Source of the DNA: Termitomyces sp. T153
Taxonomy: Eukaryota > Basidiomycota > Agaricomycetes > Agaricales > Lyophyllaceae
Direction of reading: 5' to 3'
DNA length: 64,000 nucleotides
Assembly: GCA_018296165.2 (NCBI GenBank)
Contig: JACKQL020000012.1
Coordinates: 1-64,000, forward strand
A program made the position numbers and the translations under genes. How positions within the stretch are numbered: position 1 is the stretch's first letter; the number at the start of each line of letters is the position of its first letter. Below, piece by piece: positions 10,818 to 20,499 of this stretch. Below the pieces are notes generated by a model. That model was not told the DNA's origin. It searched no databases and saw only the letters and a program-made list of their open reading frames with translations.

Positions 10818-13800
10818 CTATGGAGAAGAAGCCATCTCAATATCCTTGTCCAATGCTGCACCTCCAATAGAGCTTTGAGAAGCAGAGACCACTTTCTTGG
10901 TTGAAATTGGCATTGCTGCTCCTTTGCTACTACCACTGTCACCCCCACTATGATTCAACTCAAAGCTCTTCTGAAGCATATCACAAACACCTTCAGGACC
11001 CCTGGGTTTCTTGGCATTGGCTGGTCCATGTTCATGTTGTTCAGCTGCTCAAAATGAATCTTATAAAAACATCAGAACAGATAATAAGACAAGCATACTA
11101 GATGTTGAACGACTCCGCTTGCCCTTGACTGATGAACTTTTTTGAAGAGCTGAAGATGTCCCTGAAGCTTCCTCTGAAAATGGTCTTAGAATCTGCCAGG
11201 TCACTTTATAAGACTGAGTAGCATACCTCTTGGTTCCAATCCACCTTGATCAACCACATCATCATTAGAAGTCTTGGTCTTCCCCTTGCCCTTGCTAGAG
11301 CGTGCTAAGGTATAATCATAAGCCAGCCAAGATCTTTTTGTTACTAAAACACTTACATGCAGACCTTATAGCAGCAACAGTTGGTGTACGAACAAAGGAC
11401 TTCTCTGCATGTTTTAATTTCTCCTGGGCAGCCATACGTTTTTCACGAGCACGTTCCAAGCGTAGCACATCACGATCCTCCTCTTTTTCAGTCCGGTTCA
11501 AAAGCTCCATGTTCTCTGGTGAATGCCAAGCAATCATTTCTTGATTAGTCGGAATCCAAGGAAATTCAGGCAAGGGTAACATCTGCTTGTGAATCATTTC
11601 AACATTTTCAGAGGTGAGTGGATTGTTGAAATTATAGTCATGTTGCAAAAGATGCTTGGCTCCATTTTGCAACTCTTCAAATGATGCCTGTAGACAAAAC
11701 TATCTTAGAATCTGACCAAGTCAAATTCTAAGACTCACCTGATGAAGGTCTTCCAAAATACGTAAAAATGGCCTTTTTAATGTCTTCACTGGCTTGTTGG
11801 TCTTTGGATCATTCACAATGCAGTGATAGAGTGGATTTTTCAAAAAGAGCTCGAGCAATGTTTGATGTGTAGTATTGACACTCTTCACTTGAGATTCCAG
11901 TGAGCGCATAGAGAGGAACTGCTCAACATCTTCAATTAATCCAGCCTTGAGGATGTCAGTTGAGTTTCCTTCAGCTGCATATTGATCAGCAGGGCCAATG
12001 CAGTACCAAGCTGGCCAATCCTTCAAGTCATCCACAATGCATCTGACTCGGGGATTCTTCAAATATGGAGTATCCCCTCCTTGATAAATGTTGTCAGTGT
12101 CATCAAGTTCATCATCACTATCCAAGTCAATGCAACCATAGAGGGCATGAGCACCAATCCAAAAGAATCGAACCAAGTGCCGCAATTTGTTGGTTCGATT
12201 TTTATTGCTCTTCTCCATCCCTGGGATTTTGGTCCACTGATAGCAAGTTCTCTGCAGAATATTCTCCAAGATGGCACCATCTGTAGCTTGTTCATTCTCT
12301 TCATCAGATCCAAGAGTTGCATAGCAATCCTCCAACTCATCACTGTCAACACCATCTATAATACCAGCCAGGATAGGAATCATCTCTTCCATTGCTTCAA
12401 GATGAGGATCACCATTGGGAGGACCAGTGAGCAATGGAACGACCTTGTTGAAAAGGTATGGTGGAGCATTTTTCTCCTTTGGATGGTTGGCAATGTTGTA
12501 ACGACGAATGTCTTCTAAACCAGAATGACGAAATCGGAAAAGAGTGCCTAGCCAATTGTTGATGGCTATCTGGACCTTTCTAGTATCAGCTCTGGGATTT
12601 TGCTTCTTGTAGGCAGACCACAATACTGAGTAGACTGTTGCCGATCCACTAGTATATGTGGTTTGACTAAGCATTGCCTGGACCAGAGGTTCATAAAGAC
12701 CAGCAATCTGTCCAGTCATTGAGCATCTTAGAATATGACCAGAGCAGATTATAAGATCTCACCATAATCATAGATTCTTCATGCTCAGTCATGGCATCAC
12801 AAACAGACATGATGAATTCTGCTGTGACCACAGGATGAGCTGTATAATACTTCGGATAAAACAATTGACCTCCAAGTTGGGCCATTGTAAGCCAATTCAA
12901 CTTGTTGGGAATTGCATTGATGATCTTCTGAGCCACTGGATCATTGGCAAACTTAGCATGAGCAGATTTGATCCAGCTATCCAAGTTGTCCAAAAGGGAG
13001 GTCATATAAACATCAAAGACCTCCTTCCCATAGTTGGCCATGAAATCATCATCGAGCTGGTCACGATTATAGCCAAAAGAGTCCAATTTGGTCCGATAAA
13101 TGCTAGATGCATTCTTCAAGAGGCAGTAGAATTTGTCATCCAATATATCGAATCGGGTTTCTTTCTTAGAAAAGTCAAGACCATCAAATACCCAGAGTTT
13201 CCCAAGCAGCTTGCGTCTCATTTGTATGAATTCGTCAGAACCAAAATCTTCAGAACTTGGAAGTGTGGAAAAGTCAAGGAGAGAATGGGCAGAAAATAGG
13301 CATTCAAAAGTGAGGGCCATCCATTGGAAATATACGATGGCATAGGCACTGGAAGCACGACGCCAGCGAGTCAATGCAGTGACTGAAAAAGGCATGTCAC
13401 GATGAAAATAGCTGTTAAAGCATAGGCGCGAATAAGCATAGACAAGGTCAACAGAGGACAAAGCTTTGATGATACGCCGATCCTTGCTTTCAGTCTGAAT
13501 TGTGAGAGATGACAGAATCCTGTTTATGTTGTCTGCATCAACCACATCCTGTTGATTGAGTACGTCGAAAAACATTGAGAGTGTGTTTTGCGCAGTTTCC
13601 TGGACTTGAAAGATCAACTTGTTGCTGGCCAACTCTGCCTTGATTAAAGCAGCATCTTCATGTGCATTGATCATGTCTAATAAATTGTATCTTAGTTTTT
13701 ACTCTGAGCATTTTATAAGATGAAAATATCGCACCCAAATCTAGTACCTTTGCTACCCAAGTCACTTCTCGAAGTTCCTTCTTCAAATTCTCCAGCTCCT

Positions 13801-15775
13801 CCACCAAGGGCTGTCTAGAGCGAGTGTTCTTGCCAGTGTCATCAATTTTTGCGATCTGTGCAGTGATATCTTTGTACACCTCAAGTTTGGGTGAATACTG
13901 GAAAGTGCGCAACAGATCTAGGCGGTGACCACCATTGCCCAGAACAGGCATCTGCATTTTCTGCTCCTCAGTTGCATCTGCTAGTGTGAGTCCCTTCCAG
14001 CCTGGCAAGAATTCAATCATCTGCATATCTCTGGTATTGAAGGTCAGAGATTCCATTTTGATAGTCTGCTTGCTGACAAGAACATATATAGCATGTTCCA
14101 CAGAATGATTGTGAAGGTCTTGTCCATTGTTAAGAGCTGTCCACATGTCCTTGAGATCTTTATAATGTTGGGGGCGGCTGTTAATGAGAGCTCTTTGAAG
14201 CTGTGCAATCAATCCAAAGCCAAGATCACAGAGTGCAGGCCAGTAACAGTAGCCCATGACAGCTGCCAAGATAATATCATGAAAGGTTTGTCGTTCCTTC
14301 ACAGAATCCAAAGCAACTGCAGTCAGCTCCTCTGCCTCATCCAGTTTTCTTTGAGCCTTTTTAAGAGCTTTAGGAATCTAAAAAGCTAGCTGAATAGAAC
14401 ATATAACAGGTTTAACAATTTCTTCCAACCTGTTTATCCAGATTTGTGATGCTTCCAATTGTGGTTTTTCTGGGCTAAAAGTATTTCTTAGAATCTGCTC
14501 TGAGCAGTTTATAAGATAAGCAGAAAATACCTTGCTAGCTCCGGAATCACTAGTTTTAGTAGACTGACAATGGATCTTAGAATCTGCTCTGAGCAGTTTA
14601 TAAGATAAGCAGAAAATACCTTGCTAGCTCCGGAATCAGTGGCCTTGATGGACTGACAATAGATCTTAGAATCTGCTCTGGACAGTTTCTAAGATAGGTA
14701 GAAAATACCTTGCTGGTGCCGGAATCACTGGCTTTGATGGACTGACAATGGATCTTAGAATCTGCTCTGAGCAGTTTATAAGATAAGCAGAAAATACCTT
14801 GCTGGTGCCAGAATCACTGGCTTTGGTAGACTGACAATGGATCTTAGAATCTGCTATGAGCAGTTTATAAGATCAGTAGAAAATACCTTGCTGGTTCCAG
14901 AATCAGTGGCCTTGGTAGACTGACAATGGATCTTAGAATCTGCTCTGAGCAGTTTATAAGATAAGTAGAAAATACCTTGCTGGTGCCAGAATCACTGGCT
15001 TTGATGGACTGACAATGGATCTTAGAATCTGCTCTGAGCAGTTTATAAGATAAGCAGAAAATACCTTGCTAGCTCCGGAATCAGTGGCCTTGATGGACTG
15101 ACAATAGATCTTAGAATCTGCTCTGGACAGTTTCTAAGATAGGTAGAAAATACCTTGCTGGTGCCGGAATCACTGGCTTTAATGGACTGACAATGGATCT
15201 TAGAATCTGCTCTGAGCAGTTTATAAGATAAGCAGAAAATACCTTGCTGGTGCCGGAAACAGTGGCCTTGGTAGTAGACTGACAATGGATCTTAGAATCT
15301 GCTCTGAGCAGTTTATAAGATAAGTAGAAAATACCTTGCTGGTGCCGGAATCACTGGCTTTGGTAGACTGACAATAGATCTTAGAATCTGCTCTGAGCAG
15401 TTTGTAAGATAGGTAGAAAATACCTTGCTAGTGCCGGAATCACTGGCTTTGGTAGACTGACAATGTATCTTAGAATCTACTCTGAGCAGTTTATAAGATA
15501 AGCAGAAAATACCTTGCTGATTCCAGAATCACTGGCTTTAGTAGACTGACAATGGATCTTAGAATCTGCTCTGAGCAGTTTATAAGATAAGCAGAAAATA
15601 CCTTGCTAGCTCCGGAATCAGTGGCCTTGGTAGACTGACAATGGATCTTAGAATCTGCTCTGAGCAGTTTCTAAGATAAGTGGAAAATACCTTGGAGGAT
15701 GACTAAAAGAAGGAAAATGTGGAAATCAGCAAACAATCACTTTAAAAAGTAAATGGACAGTACTTGAGATGCCAT
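10818..15775 (-). CDS. Unrecognised 1246-aa protein, right paralogue, carrying a 13-fold mini-exon repeat
   Basis: Paralogue of the gene at 233-4371, family unknown. I resolve 23 exons: 15764-15775 (MASQ), 15691-15702 (SSSK), thirteen mini-exons between 14531 and 15634, then 14430-14474, 13735-14377, 12763-13676, 11739-12707, 11357-11687, 11227-11304, 11099-11173 and 10818-11047. They sum to 3741 nt with no stop. Residues 9-152 are a Ser/Thr/Lys repeat (STKASDSGTSK and variants), one 11-residue unit per mini-exon except a single 12-residue unit; this part is absent from the left paralogue. The body shares ESMIMV, TWVAK and FHRDMPFS blocks with that gene. The acidic tail of the left copy is missing here. 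The C-terminus is basic (VKGKRSRS, AKKPRG) and keeps the MLQKSFE/MLQRAFE block. The repeat is probably disordered. Function unknown. Confidence 0.85.
14475..15690 (-). repeat. Tandem array of 14 near-identical introns and 13 mini-exons (89-bp unit)
   Basis: Each unit is a 56-bp GT-AG intron plus a 33-bp exon. One exon is 36 bp (near 15273), still in frame. On the plus strand every intron shows ATCTTA...CTGCTC...GAGCAG...TAAGAT or a close variant, a near-perfect palindrome. On the coding strand introns start GTATTTTC and end TTGTCAG, except the last (14475-14530), which ends CTTTTAG. Unit starts (GATCTTAG) fall at 14573, 14662, 14751, 14840, 14929, 15018, 15107, 15196, 15288, 15377, 15466, 15555 and 15644. 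Introns look more uniform than exons, in which Ser/Thr, Ile/Thr and Ala/Thr/Ile swaps occur. The left paralogue has one single intron at the same place (4171-4221). Confidence 0.95.
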
Positions 15776-16549
15776 TGATCTTATCGCTTATGTAATCAAG
15801 AACAGATGATTCCTTTTAAGGATGGTAGTGGTTGAATGTTAAGAAGACAATTGAAACTCAGCTGAAATTTGATCTAGTGACTTTAGGGCAGGTCAGTAAT
15901 TTGATCATGTGATCTTCAATGTGAACCAAAGGAAGCAAACCTTGAGGAATAGCAAAAGAATTAAAATGATTCTATCTTATAATTTGACTTGGGCAAATAA
16001 TAAGACTGAGCTATTAGAACAGATTAGTGATCAGATAATGACTGATGCAAACAATAATAAGAATAAGTTGTAAGATCCATAAAATGTGTATTAATTGTTG
16101 GTTTTATGAATTTTAAGCAGACAATTACTAGTAGGATTAAGCTTTCACTTTGATAAAAGTGGGACACATTCCAAAATATTACTTGTCTGAAGACTGTGAG
16201 TTATTGTCAAGTTGCTTAAATGATTCATGCAATGCTTAGTACTGCTCATCCAAATATACAGACAAGTAAGAAGGGACCAAAAGCAGCTGAGAGCCATAGA
16301 ATTTTTGAAAGGGGGCCCAATCAGATTTGAACACAGAAATCACTAAGTTTGTAGGAAAGATGTCTATCATGCTGTCTTGAAAACTAACCATTTGAAATCT
16401 GAAGCTTAAAGCTAGAATCTAATTGCTGGGAACTTTGACAATTCTGGATAATTTCATAAGCTCAGCCCCAGCTATGAGCCAAGTTTCTAGTAATACAGAC
16501 AATCCACCTTCTAATAGCCTAAAGCAGAGTGGCAAGAGCAGTCCAGGTC
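15776..16549. other. Upstream region of the right paralogue, no gene seen
   Basis: AT-rich DNA with the two shared promoter motifs in the first 125 bp. One more hairpin-like TCTTATAATTTGACT...ATAATAAGA occurs near 15974-16006, outside any gene I can model. I see no supported coding sequence. Confidence 0.5.
15788..15798 (-). promoter_or_regulatory. Shared start-proximal motif TTATGTAATCA, right paralogue
   Basis: Lies 13 bp upstream of the ATG at 15775. The second shared motif, TTTAGGGCAGGTCAGT, follows at 15882-15897, at nearly the same spacing as in the left paralogue. Confidence 0.45.
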
Positions 16550-18115
16550 AATGTTATCTTAGAAAATGTCTAGGTTAGATTCTAAGTCTGGACCAATGCC
16601 ATCTCAGAAAAGGACCAGATAAGGTCCTAAGCTGTGAGGATCATTGGGATCAACTATCTTGAAAAAGAACCAAGTCAGGTCCTGAGCTATGAGGATTGCT
16701 GGAATTGCTCAGCCAAGATGATCCCTCAAGAGCAGTCCAGACTAATGCTATCTTAGAAAATGATCTGGTCAGATTCTAAGTCTAGGCCAATACCATCTTG
16801 AAAATGACTAGGTAAGATCCGAAGAGTGGGTATCACTGGGATCGCTCAGCCAAGATGATTCCTCAAAAGCAGTCCAGACCAATGCTATCTTAGAAGATGA
16901 CCAGGTTAGATTCTAAGACTAGGCTAAAAAAGGACTGGATAAGGTCTCTAAACTAGGGATCGCTGGGATTGCTTAGTCAAAATGATCCCTGAAGAGCAGT
17001 CCAGGCCAATGCTATCTTAGAAAATAACCAGGTCAGATTCTAAGTCAAGGATGGCTGGGATTGCTCAGCAACTCCTGGCAATCCCATAGCAATCCCTTAG
17101 TGTGAGCCCTCCTGAAGCCCAAAAACGGTAGCAAGAGCAGGCCGAGCCAATTTTATCTTAGAAAATGACTAGGTAAGATCCTAAGAGTGGGTATCGCTAG
17201 GATCGGTCAGCCAAGATGATCCCTCAAAAGCAGTCCCGACCAATGCTATCTTAGAAAATGACCAGATTAGATTCTAAGACTAGGCTAAAAAAGGACTGGA
17301 TAACGTCCCTAAACTAGGGATCGCTGGGATCGCTCAGTCAAAATGATCCCTCAAAAGCAGTCCAGACCAATGCTATCTTAGAAAATGACCAGATTAGATT
17401 CTAAGACTAGGCTAAAAAAGAACTGTATAACGTCCCTAAACTGGGGATCACTGGGATCGCTCAGCCAAGATGATCCCTCAAAAGCAGTCCTGACCAATGC
17501 TATCCTAGAAAATAACCAGGTCAGATTCTAAGTCAAGGATGGCTGGGATCACTCAGCGACTCCTGGCAATCCCACAGCAATTCCTTAAAGTGAGCCCTCC
17601 TGGAGCCCAAAAACAGTGGCAAGGGCAGTCCAAGCCAATTTTATCTTAGAAAATAACCAAGTAAGATCCTAAGAGTGGGTATCGCCAAGATGATCCCTCA
17701 AGAGCAGTCCAGACCAATGCTATCTTAGAAAATAACCAGGTCAGATTCAAAGTCAAGGATGGCTGGGATTGCTCAGCAACTCCTGGCAATCCCACAGCAA
17801 TCCCTTATCTAGAGCCCAAAAAGGGTGGCAAAGGCAGTCCAAGCCAATTTTATCTTAGAAAATAACCAAGTAAGATCCTAAGAGTGGGTATCGCTGGGAT
17901 CGCTCAGCCAAGATGATCCCTCAAAAGCAGTCCAGGCCAATGCTATCTTAGAAAATGACCAGGTCAGATTCTAAGTCTAGGATGGCTGGGATCGCTCAGC
18001 GACTCCTGGCGATCCCACAGCAATCCCTCAAAGTGAGCCCTCCTGGAGCCCAAAAATGGTGGCAAGACCAGGCCAAGCCAATTTTATCTTAGAAAATGAC
18101 CAGATGAGATCCTAA
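16550..18115. repeat. Non-coding complex satellite built around the TCTTAG hairpin
   Basis: About 14 copies of a hairpin of the form CTTAGAA...GACC.GGTC...TTCTAAG recur, at roughly 16556, 16751, 16882, 17013, 17153, 17247, 17377, 17501, 17641, 17721, 17852, 17944 and 18088. They are separated by conserved linkers such as GATGATCCCTCAAAAGCAGTC, or by a longer linker beginning GTGAGCCCTCCTG near 17100, 17590 and 18030. Unit length is irregular (about 90-140 bp) within larger blocks of roughly 240-480 bp. No open frame of note runs through. The stem is a relative of the intron palindromes in the adjacent genes. Confidence 0.85.
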
Positions 18116-18185
18116 GAGTGGGTATCGCCGGGATCGCGGGAAGGATCGCTACCACAGTGGGTATTCCAGCGATGTATATAACTAG

Positions 18186-18450
18186 TTCCTCCTGGAAGAA
18201 CAGATTGACTGACTGGATAGCTGCCAGTAATTGTTCCTCCTGGAAGAACAGGTTGACTGGTTGGATACTTGCTAGCAATTGTTCTTCCAGGAAGAACAGG
18301 TTGAATGGCTGGATACTTGCTAGCAATTGTTCCTCCTGGAAGAACAGGTTGACTGGCTGGCTGGGTACTCTCCAGCAATTGTTCCTCTTGGAAGAACAGG
18401 TTGACTGGCTGCATACTTGTCAGCAATTATTCCTCCTGGAAGAACCCTGG
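18186..18450. repeat. Minisatellite of about 49 bp, six copies, with an inner palindrome
   Basis: Copies are centred on CCTGGAAGAACAGGTTGAC near 18191, 18239, 18288, 18335, 18387 and 18435. The copy at 18280-18298 contains the exact palindrome TGTTCTTCCAGGAAGAACA. Open frames across it are repeat artefacts. Confidence 0.85.
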
Positions 18451-18454
18451 CCTG

Positions 18455-18790
18455 CTACCTACTCTACACTTTAGCTTTGTACTCTACTCCCTAGCTCCCT
18501 ACTCTAGCCTACTTTACTTTCTAGCTCCCTACTCCACTCCCTACCTTCCTAGTCATCTTCCAAGCTCTGTCTGCTCTGCTCCCTAGTCTCCTCCCTAGTT
18601 TGCCCTGCTCCCTACTGTACTCCCTAGCATCCTACTGTACTCCCTCCCTCCCTACTCTACTCCCTACTCTCCTAGTCATCTTTCTAGCCCTACCTACTCT
18701 GCTCCCTAGTTTGCTCCCTACCCTGCCCTGCTCCCTACTCTCCTAGTCAACTTTAAAACCCTACTTGGACCCTAGTATCCTCTAGATAAC
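18455..18790. repeat. Pyrimidine-rich degenerate repeat (TACTCTACTCCCTAG type)
   Basis: The plus strand is a long run of C/T-rich short repeats based on CTACTCCCTAGCTCC. No gene is present. Confidence 0.8.
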
Positions 18791-20499
18791 ACACTAAACA
18801 CTGGCACTATTCTCGTTGTTTCGATTCTTTCTGTCTCAACACATGAATTACTGTTGATCGCGTCAATATTTTAATATCAAGTCAACACGTATTAAACTCC
18901 TTCTCATCCTCGATTAACTCAACGTTGAACGAGATGTCGAGTTTTGAGGGCTTCGTACGATTTTGACCAGTTAGTGCTTGTAGTGTTACAATTATAATAT
19001 CCTGAGGACCACCTACTGCCACTGTTTTTCTTTTATAGTGAGAGGACCTGGAGTGGGCCGTAATTGGGTGGAAGGTTAAGTGGAAGGATCTGTCGTAAAT
19101 AGCAGTGGTTCTTATAAGCATGTGGAGATTCTGAATGCTAATAAGAGTATGAACATTCCTGAACACCGCTGAACCGGTACAGGACGACACAGGGGGTTTC
19201 AATGCGCACCGATCGCAGTTTCCGACGTTTCAAATCCAAGCAACGAGTACAGGTGTTTTGGGATGTTTGGCCATCGAGGGTATCAAACTGTTGTTGCGGA
19301 ATTCATGGAGGTCTCCGGACGATCCAGATGAATGTGCGCCAGGGGCTGTCAGGAGTGACATGCGAGAGGCTAGCCTCAATCGCTTTGATTACGTATTGAA
19401 TCAATGTTCGCGTATGAGAGTTCAAGCAAGGAGGTATAAACTCTGTGAGATCCGATGTAGGATCTCAAGGAGAGGAACGTCGACCAAAAAGATACGCACG
19501 AGTAGACATCACTGCGTTCGACGGCTGCAGACGTATTTATCAATTCATGGCGAAGTCGGTCCAGACCGGTATTCGAAATGAGTCGTTATAATTGATGGGC
19601 TGTGTTATGGGCAGCTTCACGCAAGTAGCAACGGCTCCCGCGCCTCCACGCGTTAGTTTGTTATGAAGCTGTGAGAACTCACTACTGTTGCCAAAGCAGC
19701 GGTTGGCAAGAGAACACGTAGAAATAGCTCTTGTTACAGATTAAAAAACCCGGTTTTTTAAACTTTCAAAAACATTAATTCGCTCTGCTAACAAGAATCG
19801 AGAGAACTCAGAATACGGTATCGAATTGTCCTGACGATACATGTATACGCAAAGCTATCGATAACATGAGCGCACAAGGGAGCAACTTGAATGTTGCTCG
19901 TGTCTGGTTCGGAGTCCGTTCCGTTGAGCCAAATAAAGCCAAGCCGAAACAAGATTCCAATCAAATTTGTTCTCAACACACAGCCTTTGACATTATCACG
20001 GTAGAAACAGTACATTTCCTGGTATTCGATTGACTAAAGCCAAGTACGTTGCTTCCATGACGTTTATTTGCAAGTAATCTGTTGATTTCGGCTGGGACTT
20101 AGCGGACGGAGATTATAGTGGGCCTTCCTCAAGTTCGCCCGCCGGTGTTTAGAGGCGAAGACCATTTAAATGTGCGCAAGTTCGGATAGTTTATCAAATA
20201 AGAATCTACTGGGACCCTGAGTAAGGATCTGGGCGCCTTTACTCCAACTTCTTTGCAGGAGATCCAGGTACGAATGCCACGAGTTTTCTCGGATCAAAGA
20301 GGTTCTATGACATAACCTCGCTGGAATTCTCTTACAAACCGCATTCTTCGCTCATGAGATTGCGATAATACTATTGACACCGCTTTTGGAAGCATTTTTC
20401 TCAGTGTTTGACTCAGAATATGTGGCTCACGAAACTTATTTATAAGGATTTGCTCTGTTGTCTACCACACTCACTGGCTCTTGTTTTTGCGCCATTGTG
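18791..20499. other. Intergenic region upstream of the polyketide synthase
   Basis: Here the base composition changes from CpG-poor, repeat-rich DNA to normal CpG-containing DNA. Short frames exist (for example 19258-19581) but none shows a recognisable domain or a convincing exon structure. The last few hundred bases presumably hold the promoter of the synthase gene; I see no clear TATA element. Confidence 0.5.

Larger units (their letters stand above)
466..13734 (-). repeat. Dispersed palindrome-bearing introns (introner-like family), 16 copies
   Basis: Introns at 466-515, 660-713, 1366-1414, 2393-2445, 3366-3423, 4171-4221, 4302-4359, 5478-5529, 7346-7402, 9223-9273, 10157-10205, 11048-11098, 11174-11226, 11688-11738, 12708-12762 and 13677-13734 all contain TCTTA(T/G) and a matching TAAGA about 20-25 nt apart. 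Many also have an inner arm of the CTGCTC/GAGCAG or GACC/GGTC type. They are 49-58 bp, use GT-AG and lie in three different genes at non-homologous as well as homologous sites. About ten other introns in the same genes lack the palindrome, for example 4067-4119, which has a TACTAAC branch site. Confidence 0.85.

Noticed and set aside
14475..15690. CRISPR-like array (palindromic 56-bp repeats with 33-bp spacers)
   Set aside because: The would-be spacers are near-identical to one another and encode the same 11-residue peptide; the repeats have GT-AG intron ends and the host is a fungus.
1..18115. Subtelomeric position suggested by the RecQ/OrsD helicase
   Set aside because: No TTAGGG-type telomere repeats or telomere-associated arrays are present; the window alone cannot show chromosome position.
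18084..18474. Open frames of 80-118 codons on both strands
   Set aside because: They are products of the ~49-bp minisatellite reading through in several frames; no domain or intron context.
19258..19581. 107-codon frame between the satellite region and the polyketide synthase
   Set aside because: Arg/Cys/Ser-rich without domain similarity or splice partners; probably chance.
20458..20499. Upstream non-ATG start for the polyketide synthase
   Set aside because: It begins at TTG; the in-frame ATG at 20500 places the SAT motif LPIFAGQG at the usual distance from the N-terminus.
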